A stretch of 64,000 bases of DNA from JAKAFX01 sp049965715 (GCA_049965715.1 JBMFWA010000005.1:23817-87816); one strand, 5' to 3'; positions 27,535-36,950 are shown, counted from the first letter of the stretch. Notes: generated by a model not told the origin, from the sequence alone. Translations and numbers: made by a program.

Positions 27535-28098
27535 TCATGGGGAGAGTTCGCTTTTGAGACTGTCCAGCAGTGCCCTTGGGATCCTTGCCACTTCCTCATA
27601 TCCCTGTTTCCTGCATTCTATGAATGCATTGGTGGAATTCCTGAACTTCTGCAGGTCTGATCCACTGAACCGAAATTTCAGGTATTGAAGTGTTGATTCA
27701 AGGTTACCGGTCGATCTCCCGGGTTCCGGTATTGCTTTTATCTCATTGCTGTCATATACAAGATATACGGTGTTTTCTACACCGCTCAGTTTCTGCATAG
27801 ATTCCTTCAGGACTTTCTCATCCGTTATTTCTATGAACATCGTCACGCTCAGAGTCCTTTCGTCAGGCAACTGTTCCGAATAAATACTGATAAGATCCTC
27901 AATCTCTGACTCGTCCTCAATACTCTCAATGTAGATCATTTCGTTTATCTGGTTCATTACCGTTTCTCTGTTCTCGAACAGATAACTGAATGTGGATGAG
28001 GATATTCTTCTGCTCTTCTCCAGTGAAATTATGTGTTTTGTAATCCGATCCCTTTCCCTGCCGTACTGTCTGTACGGCAGGATTTCGGATCTGCTTAT
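27535..28098 (-). CDS. DUF3501 family protein, apparently without a standard start codon
   Basis: From ATG 27957 only the C-terminal 140 residues are encoded, but the same frame is open upstream and continues the family pattern: EILPYRQYGRERDRI, then a basic KSRR segment, then FENRETVMNQINEMIYIE, where that ATG is an internal Met. The codon at the expected first position (28096-28098) is ATA, and no ATG, GTG or TTG occurs between it and the in-frame TAA that overlaps the rubrerythrin stop. The full reading would be 187 residues. DUF3501 genes are commonly found beside rubrerythrin, as here. The function is unknown; whether ATA really initiates is open. Confidence 0.72.
   Translation of the reverse strand: MSRSEILPYRQYGRERDRITKHIISLEKSRRISSSTFSYLFENRETVMNQINEMIYIESIEDESEIEDLISIYSEQLPDERTLSVTMFIEITDEKVLKESMQKLSGVENTVYLVYDSNEIKAIPEPGRSTGNLESTLQYLKFRFSGSDLQKFRNSTNAFIECRKQGYEEVARIPRALLDSLKSELSP
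28057..28081 (-). promoter_or_regulatory. Perfect 10-bp inverted repeat in the rubrerythrin-DUF3501 junction
   Basis: CCTGCCGTAC and GTACGGCAGG are separated by 5 nt, giving a 25-nt perfect hairpin. On the minus-strand transcript it falls 37-61 nt after the rubrerythrin stop and within codons 6-14 of the extended DUF3501 frame. It is not followed by oligo-U. It could attenuate, stabilise the upstream mRNA or bind a protein. Confidence 0.6.
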
Positions 28099-28117
28099 GT
28101 TCTGTGGAGACGTAAAA

Positions 28118-28537
28118 TCACGCTTTTATCTTGCTGAGAGTGTCCTCATATTTCTTAGCGTGGGCCTTCTCTGCCTTTGAAAGGATTTCAAACCAGTGTG
28201 CTATGTCCTCGAACCCTTCCTCTCTTGCCACCTTGGCAAATCCGGGGTACATCTGGCTGTATTCATATGTCTCGCCTGCAATGGCAGATTTCAGGTTGAG
28301 CTCAGTTGTTCCTATTGGTTCTCCCGTAACAGGGTCACCCACCTGCTGCAGATATTTCATGTGCCCGAATGCATGAGCAGTTTCTCCGTCCGCTGTCGAT
28401 CTGAAAGTTGTGGCAACTTCCTGATATCCCTCTTCGTCCGCTTTCTGCGCAAAGTACAGATACCTTCTGTTTGCCTGACTCTCGCCTGCAAATCCAGCCT
28501 TTAAATTCTCCAGTGTCTTGCTATTTTTCAGTTCCAA
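28118..28537 (-). CDS. Rubrerythrin without rubredoxin domain
   Basis: A 139-residue di-iron protein involved in peroxide detoxification. The ferritin-like helices carry LKAGFAGESQANRRYLYFA (Glu ligand), EGYQEVATTFRSTADGETAHA, AIAGETYEYSQMYPGFA and ILSKAEKAHAKKY, with the expected E-x-x-H spacings. The C-terminal rubredoxin domain of classical rubrerythrin is missing, as in sulerythrin-like proteins. The TTG at 28537 is chosen because GGTGAT lies just upstream and the family homology begins there; the longer frame would run into priS. DUF3501 follows. Confidence 0.87.
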   Translation of the reverse strand: MELKNSKTLENLKAGFAGESQANRRYLYFAQKADEEGYQEVATTFRSTADGETAHAFGHMKYLQQVGDPVTGEPIGTTELNLKSAIAGETYEYSQMYPGFAKVAREEGFEDIAHWFEILSKAEKAHAKKYEDTLSKIKA

Positions 28538-28604
28538 AATATCACCATCATCATTATTGATGCAGCCTATATTAAACTTTTTACAATAGTTATCAAATAA
28601 TAAT

Positions 28605-29747
28605 TTATATAAATTGTGCCTTTCCTGAAGCGACCATGTACAGGGCAAGATATCTTGGCAGTTTTTCCATTCCGGGATTCAGGTTGAAGCTCTGATTGTT
28701 CATAATTATGCTTGTTTTGGTTCTGATTTCAACGTTATCTTCTCCAGTTCTGAAAGTATCCGGTATGGCTTCTGTGAGAGGATTAAAACCTCCCAGGGAA
28801 TCCAGTTCGACCTGCTTCACCATCATAGCAGTCTTCCCGTGCAGGCTGCCCGGCAGGCGTATCAGCCTGTGAAGATCGGAGGTTACTGGACTGTCTATTT
28901 CGCACAGGTTTGAATCGATGAATCTGTTCAGGAGTTGACCCGCAATGGCCTCGTCGTCCTCGTCCATTATGGAATATTTCTTGATTCCTGGCGTTGAGAG
29001 GATTGTCAATCTCTGCACCCTGTCAACCATTTTACTGCTGATCTTTTCAATATACCGTGAAGACCTGCTTCCCATGATCTCCTTCAGAATTTTGTTCTCT
29101 CTCTCATTGTGGAGGCCTGAATAGAAGCTGGAAAGGTATCTGTCGAATGATCCTATCCATCCGGATTCCTCAATATCAACATGCCTGATTGTCTTCCTTA
29201 TGTCCTGAATGTTGAGGCCCTCTCCCCTTACATAATTGGATATCTCCCTTCGCATGTCTGCATCCATGGCATAAACCTTTTCACTCACGATGTGCACATG
29301 GTATCCTCTCCCTCCCGAGAAGAATATCTTGATCTCCTCATGGTTGAATCCGAAGTCACCCATCAGGTATTTTTCAACCAGCCTCACTGTGTGAGATTTG
29401 ACCTGGTCAAGAATCTCTCCGTAGGATAGTTTGTCTGCATCCTTGATGTGATCCGCATCGAGATCGAAGATCAGTTCTGAACCCATCCAGCCCTTATCCT
29501 GCATGTTTCTCTCAGAGGAGTTCCTGTAATAGGCTGCAGAATAGTAGATGTGTCTGGGCACCTTCTGCTTCACAAATTTTTTGAGCTCTTCATGAGTGGG
29601 TATATTGAGGTGTCTGGTCATCGACCCACCGAATGGTATATATCCTATCTCCCTCGACGATATCATCTCGGGACCGATTGGAAGAAATGCCGAATAGTAG
29701 TCCCTGAAAATCTCCCTCAAGCGGTTGTCGTTAAAATTCAGTTCCAT
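28605..29747 (-). CDS. priS: DNA primase small (catalytic) subunit
   Basis: PriS synthesises primers for replication together with PriL (not in this window). The 380 residues show the catalytic ELIFDLDADHI with Asp95 and Asp97, the SGGRGYHVHI motif near 147-156, and a C-terminal domain containing RLIRLPGSLHGKT near 314-326 with the conserved nucleotide-binding His/Lys. An AT-rich intergenic segment (29759-29772) is shared with the divergent protease gene and probably holds promoters for both. Confidence 0.95.
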   Translation of the reverse strand: MELNFNDNRLREIFRDYYSAFLPIGPEMISSREIGYIPFGGSMTRHLNIPTHEELKKFVKQKVPRHIYYSAAYYRNSSERNMQDKGWMGSELIFDLDADHIKDADKLSYGEILDQVKSHTVRLVEKYLMGDFGFNHEEIKIFFSGGRGYHVHIVSEKVYAMDADMRREISNYVRGEGLNIQDIRKTIRHVDIEESGWIGSFDRYLSSFYSGLHNERENKILKEIMGSRSSRYIEKISSKMVDRVQRLTILSTPGIKKYSIMDEDDEAIAGQLLNRFIDSNLCEIDSPVTSDLHRLIRLPGSLHGKTAMMVKQVELDSLGGFNPLTEAIPDTFRTGEDNVEIRTKTSIIMNNQSFNLNPGMEKLPRYLALYMVASGKAQFI

Positions 29748-29800
29748 TTTTTGCGTTACGTATATTTAATATCTCATAATTACCTTTTGATAGATATCGG

Positions 29801-32800
29801 ATGAAAAGAATCGCTGCGCTCATTACTGCTGCTTTCATTGTCTGTTTGTCGTTCACTTATTTTGCAGGCGTATCATCTCAAGATTACTCATCCATGATCG
29901 TAAACCCTCAGATTCAGAGCGCAGGAAACAGTACTGCTTCCATAGAGCTGTATAGTCCGGGTTCCTCAAATGCAGCATATGCCTCACTTTTCAGGGAACT
30001 GAACCCGGCTGGAATTGATGTCGTGAACTATGGCTATTTTATAGAGCTGGTGGGTAATCATGGAAGAATCCTGAACAGTTCGCAGGAAATACTCTCGCTG
30101 GAGAATGCGTTTTCGCTGAAGCCGATTGAAAGTAGTTTTCTCTACTATCCGCTCCTCAACTATACGTCAGGAGTTTCTAACAACTTTCCCCTGCTTCCCT
30201 CCCAGATAGCATCTGCATATTCATTCAAATGGGATTACCAACATGGAATAAATGGAAAAAATGAGACGATCGCGATAGTCGATGCCTATGGCGACCCGCA
30301 ACTCAGCTATGATTTGAAGGCTTTCGACTATGCAGCAAACCTTCCACCTGTAAATCTGCAGATTATTTATCAGAACAGGACACCAATGGCTTACAACTAC
30401 TCATGGGCAATTGAAACCTCCCTTGATGTCGAATGGGCCCATGCGATGGCGCCCCATGCAAAGATATTGCTTGTCCTGTCTCCTGACGCTTCAAATGGCC
30501 TTGACAACGGTATTTCATACGTTGTGAAGAACAGACTGGCAAACGTTATTTCCATCAGCTGGGGCAGCTATGAGGATCCGTCACAGAATGCCGGGATGCT
30601 CAATGCCATGAATCAGGTATTTTACAATGCTACGCTCTATAACATCACCGTGGTCGCTGCTTCAGGTGATCAGGGTGCATATGATGGTACATCAGGGCCA
30701 GCGCTCAATTTTCCAGCGTCGGATCCTTATGTACTGGCAGTTGGTGGAACCACGCTTGGGCTTTTCAACGGAGTTTTTACCCAGTCTGCCTGGGGGGGCT
30801 TCAGTAAGGGAACCACCTATGGAAGCGGGGGTGGGTTCAGCAGCTATTTCAACGTTCCGGCATGGCAGAGACTGATGATCAAGAATTCCACAAGCAGAGG
30901 AGTTCCAGACGTATCGCTTGACGCAAGCCCGCAGACTGGCGTTGAGATAATATCCCAGGGAAACTCCATGTTTGTTGGTGGAACGAGCCTTTCCACTCCT
31001 GTCTGGGCAGCCATCATAGCCATGATGGATCAATTCAACGGCAGGAGCCTGGGGCTTGTATCACCAATGCTCTATTTTATTGCATCTACAGGATATTACA
31101 CCCAGGCATTCACCCAGATAACATCCGGCAATAACGGCTATTATTATGCGTCAGCGGGGTGGAACCCGGTTACAGGGCTTGGGACACCTATTGTTTCCAA
31201 CCTTCTCAACATCTCGAAATCGGTTATGCAGCCATTCGGATCAGTTGTAGAGGTTTCTGGCACCGGATTCAACTATTCCACCATGACTGCCAACCTTTCC
31301 ATATCTGTCAGTAATAACAGCATCCTTTACGGAAGCGACTATTACTTCCTGTCATTCTACTCAAACCCTGGCAATTTCCTCAAGTTTGGGATCAAGATTT
31401 ATGGAGACAACGCCTCATACGGTTTCATTGGTGAATCTGGAGGAGCTGTCTTCCAGAATTTCCACTCGCTTTCATATTCTGGAAAACAGCTTAGCCTGCC
31501 AATCACAATCCAGAAAATGGGTACAGAATTTTACGGAAAGGCAGGTTCCTCTGCGATGGAGTTCAGTGCCTATTTCCTGAGGGAGGGATGGTTCAACGAC
31601 TCTCTGGGGGCTGAGATCATTGATCCGCAGGGAAACTTTACGACCATACCCACTGCCTCGTTCTCCGGTGTTTCCTTGCATGCTGGAAGTCTGGTTGCCG
31701 TTCCACAATCCTATTTTGAACAGGGATTTTCTTCCCTTGGTTCCGGATATAATACAATTTCCATCACATACAGCCATGGTTACCTGAACACTTCACGTTC
31801 TGCCAAGCCCCCTGACACCTATATACTTGGCCAGGCGCCCGCTTATGACGGTATAATGTTCAACGGTGATTTTGCACCACACCCGTCTTACACATTTTTC
31901 GTTCCCGGTTACACTGCCGGTAATATAAAGTGGTCTGTCAACTCTACAGGATCAAGCGTTTCCGGGAATGTCATTAATTTTGGATCTGCGGGAAAATATG
32001 AAATAACTGCCGAACTCCAATCATCCAGCATTACAAGAAACATAACAGTACCGGACATAATACGTATCCCCTCCTATTTTGTGAACCCTGTTTCGGGATA
32101 CAATACCAGCGTCAGGACCGTTGTGGACTTCTTCTATTACTACAACTTCACAGTGGGCAGATCGGATAACATTTCAATTCCATACATCGCAGGGCAGAAT
32201 AACGTCAATGTTTTCTCCCCGGGGTATCATCAGATTTCAGAAAACATCACGGCCGGAACGCAGGAAAGTTTGAATTATTCCCTTAACCCTTATCCTGCAA
32301 ACCTTTCAATTGATGTTTTTCCTGGAGCGGCTGACCTTAATGTTGACGGAACAACGTACACACATGTTGGGCTGTCAACAGTTCATGTTAACCCGGGAAA
32401 CCGCTACCTCAATCTTTCTCTCAGAAATTTCAACAACCTGTCAGAAAATTATTTCTTTGATCCGGGAGCGAACTACACAGTTCAGATCGAGATGGTGCCC
32501 ATTAACAGCAGCATAATCACCCTTTCAGGAAATGTGACAGATTACACCTTTGGTTTTCCGCTGTCCGGCGTCAATGTTTCGTCTGATTTTTCCTATGCAT
32601 ATACCACATCGAGCGGTTACTTTGTTCTTTTCCTGAAGCCTGGATTTTCCTCCGTGAGTTTCAAATACCCCCATTACAGGAGCTACTGGATGAACACCAC
32701 GTTTTCCACGAACCTTTCGGAAAATGTCACAATGAATTTTATGGGGATCTTCAATAATCTGGTTGTGAAGATCAGCAGGTCATTTTCCCTCCTGTTTTCA

Positions 32801-33151
32801 ATCTATTACATTTCGTGGGCTTACAATTTCAACGAGGGAAACATTTCCTACTTTGAGATTTTTTATTCCACATCCCCTTCGTTTGATTCACCCCACATGA
32901 TAAAGGTTCCGGCAGGTGCAACATCACAGGTCATCACAATGGTTCCAAATGTGTCGACCTATTACTTCAAGGTCGTTGCGTTCCTTTCCAATGGTTATCT
33001 TACCACCAGTGACAACGTTGAGATACAGAATGGTAATTATGTTTCACTGTTTGCCAACCTTGCAATAATAGCAGCAATCGGGATTTACATATCGTATGTT
33101 GCTCTTCTGCTGCGGAGAAAAAGAAGTCCCCCAAAGAACTTTTTTGACTAG
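29801..33151 (+). CDS. Secreted, membrane-anchored S53 (sedolisin/kumamolisin) peptidase
   Basis: A 1116-residue acid serine-carboxyl protease. Residues 1-26 are a signal peptide; about 30-130 is a pro-region; the catalytic domain spans about 131-470 with Glu205 and Asp209 in ETSLDVEW, oxyanion Asp290 in AASGDQG, Ser396 in GGTSLSTP and the calcium-site end GWNPVTGLGTP. A long beta-rich, Asn/Ser/Thr/Tyr-rich extension follows, including a carboxypeptidase-regulatory-like module near 905-965 (LSGNVTDYTFGFPLSGVNV) and an Fn3-like part. A transmembrane helix (about 1083-1104) and RRKR tail anchor it in the membrane. Many N-x-S/T sites suggest glycosylation. It probably digests extracellular protein at low pH. 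Confidence 0.93.
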   Translation: MKRIAALITAAFIVCLSFTYFAGVSSQDYSSMIVNPQIQSAGNSTASIELYSPGSSNAAYASLFRELNPAGIDVVNYGYFIELVGNHGRILNSSQEILSLENAFSLKPIESSFLYYPLLNYTSGVSNNFPLLPSQIASAYSFKWDYQHGINGKNETIAIVDAYGDPQLSYDLKAFDYAANLPPVNLQIIYQNRTPMAYNYSWAIETSLDVEWAHAMAPHAKILLVLSPDASNGLDNGISYVVKNRLANVISISWGSYEDPSQNAGMLNAMNQVFYNATLYNITVVAASGDQGAYDGTSGPALNFPASDPYVLAVGGTTLGLFNGVFTQSAWGGFSKGTTYGSGGGFSSYFNVPAWQRLMIKNSTSRGVPDVSLDASPQTGVEIISQGNSMFVGGTSLSTPVWAAIIAMMDQFNGRSLGLVSPMLYFIASTGYYTQAFTQITSGNNGYYYASAGWNPVTGLGTPIVSNLLNISKSVMQPFGSVVEVSGTGFNYSTMTANLSISVSNNSILYGSDYYFLSFYSNPGNFLKFGIKIYGDNASYGFIGESGGAVFQNFHSLSYSGKQLSLPITIQKMGTEFYGKAGSSAMEFSAYFLREGWFNDSLGAEIIDPQGNFTTIPTASFSGVSLHAGSLVAVPQSYFEQGFSSLGSGYNTISITYSHGYLNTSRSAKPPDTYILGQAPAYDGIMFNGDFAPHPSYTFFVPGYTAGNIKWSVNSTGSSVSGNVINFGSAGKYEITAELQSSSITRNITVPDIIRIPSYFVNPVSGYNTSVRTVVDFFYYYNFTVGRSDNISIPYIAGQNNVNVFSPGYHQISENITAGTQESLNYSLNPYPANLSIDVFPGAADLNVDGTTYTHVGLSTVHVNPGNRYLNLSLRNFNNLSENYFFDPGANYTVQIEMVPINSSIITLSGNVTDYTFGFPLSGVNVSSDFSYAYTTSSGYFVLFLKPGFSSVSFKYPHYRSYWMNTTFSTNLSENVTMNFMGIFNNLVVKISRSFSLLFSIYYISWAYNFNEGNISYFEIFYSTSPSFDSPHMIKVPAGATSQVITMVPNVSTYYFKVVAFLSNGYLTTSDNVEIQNGNYVSLFANLAIIAAIGIYISYVALLLRRKRSPPKNFFD

Positions 33152-33207
33152 GCTGAATGTTATGTTGCAGATTTCATCACTGTTTGATAAGTCTCATGAA
33201 ATCTATG

Positions 33208-34224
33208 TTACTGAAGTTCCTTGAGTACCATGTTTCTGGCATCCACCATGTTCTTGAGCTTGCTGTACCCAATCTCTCTGCTTCTGGTCCTGAGCCCGCA
33301 GTCCGGATTTATCCTCAGTTTTTCCGGCTCAATGAATTTCAGCGCAGTATTGATCCTCTGATAGATCAGTTCCGTGCTCTCCACATCGTCTATATGAACA
33401 TCTGTCACGCCCAGGCCGAGGAATGCGCCGCCTGAATAATCCACGAAATCCTTCACGGTTTTGTAGGGATCATAAACCACACTACCCCCAGGTCTGTCAT
33501 AAACTATCCTGTTGGCAAATTCCAGGTTATAGCCATGGAAACCCATGTCACCGATCCTGCGATACAGTATGTTGTAATCCGTGCTGTAACAGACGTGCAG
33601 GGAGAATTCACATCCCAGTATACCTTCCATAGATCTGTTGAGTGAATTCACGCCTATGTCCATCTCCTCCGGATGCGTTGTCAACGCAGGTTCGTCAATC
33701 TGGATCTCAAGTTTGGTATCTTTCCTGGAATACCAGAAATCCCTGATCTCCTTGATCTCGTCATGTATGATGGATGCATACTCGTTTGCAAGATCTTCCC
33801 TGCTTCCGTAGTAGTCATTGAATGACCAGTCCATCATGGTGTACGGTCCCGTTATGGGAACCTTGATTGACCTGTCTGTAAGTGACATTACCGCTTTGAG
33901 TTCATCTATGTGTACATTTTCCTTCTTCTTCAATCCGGATACAACGCTTCCTTTCCTGAAATAACGGTTGTCAAAACTCCTGACCATTCCGTAGAACTCT
34001 ATACCACTGATTCCCGCTGCAAGATGTTCATACATTTCCCATCTGTACATTTCTCCCCCAATTCCTATATTGTCAAGCCCGGCCTTCTCAAACAGCCTTA
34101 CAGTTTCTGTCAGCGCCCTGAGCTTGAGCTGATCCAGTTCATTCTTTGAGGCTTTTCTGAAAACATTGCTCAGATATTCAGGTTTCCTGAAACTTCCTAT
34201 CTCCTGCGTTATCAGAGGTTTCAT
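33208..34224 (-). CDS. Methionine synthase, catalytic (MetE C-terminal-like) protein
   Basis: Cobalamin-independent homocysteine methyltransferase, 338 residues, equal to the C-terminal half of MetE. The zinc ligands are recognisable: His and Cys in LHVCYST, Glu in LEFANR and Cys in INPDCGLRTR. Other hallmarks are TQEIGSFRKPEYL at the start, ITGPYTMMDWSF and QIDEPAL. The start overlaps the upstream gene by 4 nt (ATGA). Archaeal short enzymes of this kind may use a methyl-corrinoid or other donor instead of a folate. Confidence 0.9.
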   Translation of the reverse strand: MKPLITQEIGSFRKPEYLSNVFRKASKNELDQLKLRALTETVRLFEKAGLDNIGIGGEMYRWEMYEHLAAGISGIEFYGMVRSFDNRYFRKGSVVSGLKKKENVHIDELKAVMSLTDRSIKVPITGPYTMMDWSFNDYYGSREDLANEYASIIHDEIKEIRDFWYSRKDTKLEIQIDEPALTTHPEEMDIGVNSLNRSMEGILGCEFSLHVCYSTDYNILYRRIGDMGFHGYNLEFANRIVYDRPGGSVVYDPYKTVKDFVDYSGGAFLGLGVTDVHIDDVESTELIYQRINTALKFIEPEKLRINPDCGLRTRSREIGYSKLKNMVDARNMVLKELQ

Positions 34225-35147
34225 GGTGTCACTCCCATTCTTCCCATCATTGCAATTTTCTTGTCCGCGATCTCCCTGGGGAGAAAATCCAGATAGTCGT
34301 TATGAGTTATTATGATCCTGTCAAGACCATTCAGATCTGCAATATCTGATGCTATTGATGGTGATTTCTCATCAACCTTTGTACTTGTCGAAAAGCTATC
34401 AATGGTTCCAATTCCTGCAACCCTTGCATGCTTCACCATAACAGGCACGTCATTTCCCAGCGGCGATGTTATTGCAAAAAATTCGCTCTTCATCCCCTTG
34501 AAGTTCTCCTCAAAAACTCTCCCTGTAGAGACAAGTATTGTGGAGAAATTTTCATTCAGTTGGTCGAGAAAACCGATCCTGTCTTCTCTGGAATATGGTA
34601 CTGCTTCATAGAGCAGGATTTTTTTAAGATCATACCTGTCCATAAGCTCTGAATATATGTTCATCAGGTCCCGAAGAATATTTTCCGAATTTCCGGACTT
34701 GACATCGGCCATTTTGAGGAATGAAAGCGGAGACGGCAGGAATCCGTAAAATTCGCCGAAACCCGGATTTGAGTACATGGGGAATCCCAAGGTGTCAAAC
34801 TCATCCGGAGAGGATTTTTCCTGCTGGGAGAGTTTCATCCTGCCATATATTTCAGGCCTGCGATAAAATGTATTTGTGTTCCGGTATCTCGTCAGCGGTC
34901 CAAGTACAATGCCGTCGATCATGGGACACAGTGGTCTGAAAATGTCATTCCAGTTGAACAGTGGGTCTGTGAAAAAGTCGATCTTGTTTTCCATAATGTT
35001 TCCGGTGTAATGCTCTAATTTCTCCTTTTCCATAGTCCCGATCAGCTCCTTTGAGCTGAACAGACCCCGCTCCCATCTTCCAATGCGTACCCTGAGCGCC
35101 TCGCTTCTTGGATAAATTCCATAAACCAGTTTCTGTATTCTCACCAT
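34221..35147 (-). CDS. MetE N-terminal-like protein, partner of the methionine synthase
   Basis: The 308-residue protein resembles the barrel of the MetE N-terminal half: YGIYPRSEALRVRIGRWERG near residues 9-28, DGIVLGPLTRYRN near 79-91, FLPSPLSFLKMADV near 138-151. Zinc ligands are not apparent. In two-gene archaeal systems such a protein is encoded directly before the catalytic MetE-like gene, and the 4-nt overlap supports a shared role in methyl transfer to homocysteine. The exact contribution, perhaps binding of the methyl donor, is inferred. Confidence 0.82.
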   Translation of the reverse strand: MVRIQKLVYGIYPRSEALRVRIGRWERGLFSSKELIGTMEKEKLEHYTGNIMENKIDFFTDPLFNWNDIFRPLCPMIDGIVLGPLTRYRNTNTFYRRPEIYGRMKLSQQEKSSPDEFDTLGFPMYSNPGFGEFYGFLPSPLSFLKMADVKSGNSENILRDLMNIYSELMDRYDLKKILLYEAVPYSREDRIGFLDQLNENFSTILVSTGRVFEENFKGMKSEFFAITSPLGNDVPVMVKHARVAGIGTIDSFSTSTKVDEKSPSIASDIADLNGLDRIIITHNDYLDFLPREIADKKIAMMGRMGVTP

Positions 35148-35332
35148 TATTCATCCACTTTCCCGAATCTCTCATTCATTGTGCAGTCATCCTTGGGCAG
35201 AATATATGTTCCATTCATATCGCCAGTAAATCTGCCATGGTTCTCCACAATACCGGCCGAAATGTCATGCTTCACCGGTAAATTTTCCAATGACCTTATT
35301 GACTTCCTCGAATAGATGCTGATCTCATTCAA
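35147..35332 (-). CDS. Possible 61-residue leader protein of the methionine synthase operon
   Basis: An open frame whose TAA stop overlaps the ATG of the next gene (TAATG). Its ATG lies about 25 nt downstream of a TATA-like ATTTTTAATC on the minus strand (35352-35361), so it would be the first cistron of a leaderless message. No known domain; the product is mixed-charge with a single Cys. It could be a genuine small protein, a regulatory upstream frame or merely leader sequence. Confidence 0.35.
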   Translation of the reverse strand: MNEISIYSRKSIRSLENLPVKHDISAGIVENHGRFTGDMNGTYILPKDDCTMNERFGKVDE

Positions 35333-35376
35333 CCGTCCAATAACCCGTGTTGATTAAAAATAGTTACTGGTTGTAA

Positions 35377-35393
35377 AATTACCAGGGGTAATT
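35377..35393. promoter_or_regulatory. Palindrome AATTACC-N3-GGTAATT upstream of the methionine synthase operon
   Basis: A perfect 7-bp inverted repeat with 3-nt spacer, lying between the aldehyde dehydrogenase stop (35397) and the TATA-like element of the met genes. The position just upstream of the promoter suits a dimeric regulator. It could alternatively be part of a transcription stop after the dehydrogenase gene. Confidence 0.45.
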
Positions 35394-35396
35394 AAT

Positions 35397-36950
35397 TTAC
35401 AACTGGACGTCAAACCTGACACCCTGAGACAGGGGAAGATCCTTTCCATAGTTAATGGTGACTGTCTGCCTGCGCATATAATTCTTCCAGGCGTCGCTAC
35501 CGCTCTCTCTTCCTCCACCGGTATCCTTCTCCCCTCCGAATGCTCCTCCGATCTCTGCTCCGGCAGTGCTTGTGTTAACGTTTGCCAGCCCGCAGTCTGA
35601 TCCGCGAGATGAAAGAAATTCCTCAACCTCCCTGAGATCGTTTGAGAATATTGAAGATGACAGTCCCTGAGGGACATCGTTGTGGATCTCTATTGCCTCA
35701 TTGATGTTTCTGTATCTGTAGACATAGAGTATCGGTGCAAAGGTTTCTTCCTTTGGTATCTCCATGTTCCTGTTGGATTCTATTATGGCTGGAGAGACGT
35801 AGTATCCGTTTTCCAGTCCCTTTATTTTGATTTTCTTTCCTCCGAATATCAGTTTTCCGCCTTCCTTCTGCGCCTTTTTTATTGCCGAAAGGAAATTGTT
35901 CACAGCTGTATTATCTATAAGTGGGCCCACAAGCACATCGTCCTTCAGTGGATTGTCAACCTTCACCTTTGAATATATTTCTGTAAGTTTTGTGATGAAT
36001 GTGTCGTATATTCTTTCGTTCACAATCGCCCTTCTTGTGCTTGTGCATCTCTGCCCTGCCGTAGCCAGTGCACCGAATGCGACCCCTTTCAGTGCAATGT
36101 TGAGATCGCACTTGTCTGATATAATCGCAGCATTGTTCCCGCCAAGTTCCAGAAGTGATTTTCCAAGGTGTTTTGAGACTGTCTCCGAGATGTGCTTACC
36201 GGTAGAAACAGAGCCTGTGAATGACACGAGTTTGATTCTTGGATCAGAGGCTATAGTTTCCCCAATAGTTCCGCCGCTTCCAGTGACAAGGTAAAATATT
36301 TCTGGGTAATGAAGACGTTTTACCACACGCTCCATAACCCTCATCACCGCTATCGCCGTAAGTGTAGCCTTGGACGATGGTTTCCATATCACTGTATCCC
36401 CGGTAACCGCCGCTATAAATGCGTTCCAGGACCATACTGAGCATGGAAAGTTGAATGATGTTATCACGGATACTGTCCCAAGCGGATGCCATTGCTCATA
36501 CATCCTGTGCATTGGCCTTTCAGAGGCAATCTCAAGGCCGTAAAGCTGTCTTGATAGTCCCACGGCCAGATCTGCAATATCTATCATCTCCTGAATCTCG
36601 CCCTCTCCTTCGACCTTTGTTTTCCCAACCTCCACAGAGACCAGACGTCCAAGTTTCTGTTTTTCTTTTCTAAGTTCGTTGCCTATCTCTCTTATGAGAG
36701 CACCTCTGACGGGAGGTGGCATCTCAGACCATTTTTTGTTGGCCTCATGCGCCTTCTTCACCACCATTTCGTAATCATTATTTGTGGTAGCAGTAACACT
36801 GCCTATTATGCTACCGTCAATGGGGCTGTAGGAGGTTATCTTTTCCTTTCCTGTTACAATCCATTCACCATTGTATGTACCTGAATTCTCTTTTTCCAAG
36901 CCCACGCTTTCTATTATCTCGTCCAGAGAATATGAACTTCCCATGTTCAT
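35397..36950 (-). CDS. Aldehyde dehydrogenase, ALDH7 (antiquitin) type
   Basis: NAD(P)-dependent oxidation of an aldehyde such as alpha-aminoadipic semialdehyde or betaine aldehyde. The 517 residues show ITSFNFPCSVWSWN, the GSVSTGKHI motif, catalytic Glu in LLELGGNNA, catalytic Cys in AGQRCTSTRR and the ALDH7-typical C-terminal AEIGGAFGGEKDTGGGRESG. The N-terminal FSYLF-like start is replaced by SYSLDEIIESVGL. The gene stands alone with about 300 nt before it; its substrate cannot be set from context. Confidence 0.92.
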   Translation of the reverse strand: MNMGSSYSLDEIIESVGLEKENSGTYNGEWIVTGKEKITSYSPIDGSIIGSVTATTNNDYEMVVKKAHEANKKWSEMPPPVRGALIREIGNELRKEKQKLGRLVSVEVGKTKVEGEGEIQEMIDIADLAVGLSRQLYGLEIASERPMHRMYEQWHPLGTVSVITSFNFPCSVWSWNAFIAAVTGDTVIWKPSSKATLTAIAVMRVMERVVKRLHYPEIFYLVTGSGGTIGETIASDPRIKLVSFTGSVSTGKHISETVSKHLGKSLLELGGNNAAIISDKCDLNIALKGVAFGALATAGQRCTSTRRAIVNERIYDTFITKLTEIYSKVKVDNPLKDDVLVGPLIDNTAVNNFLSAIKKAQKEGGKLIFGGKKIKIKGLENGYYVSPAIIESNRNMEIPKEETFAPILYVYRYRNINEAIEIHNDVPQGLSSSIFSNDLREVEEFLSSRGSDCGLANVNTSTAGAEIGGAFGGEKDTGGGRESGSDAWKNYMRRQTVTINYGKDLPLSQGVRFDVQL

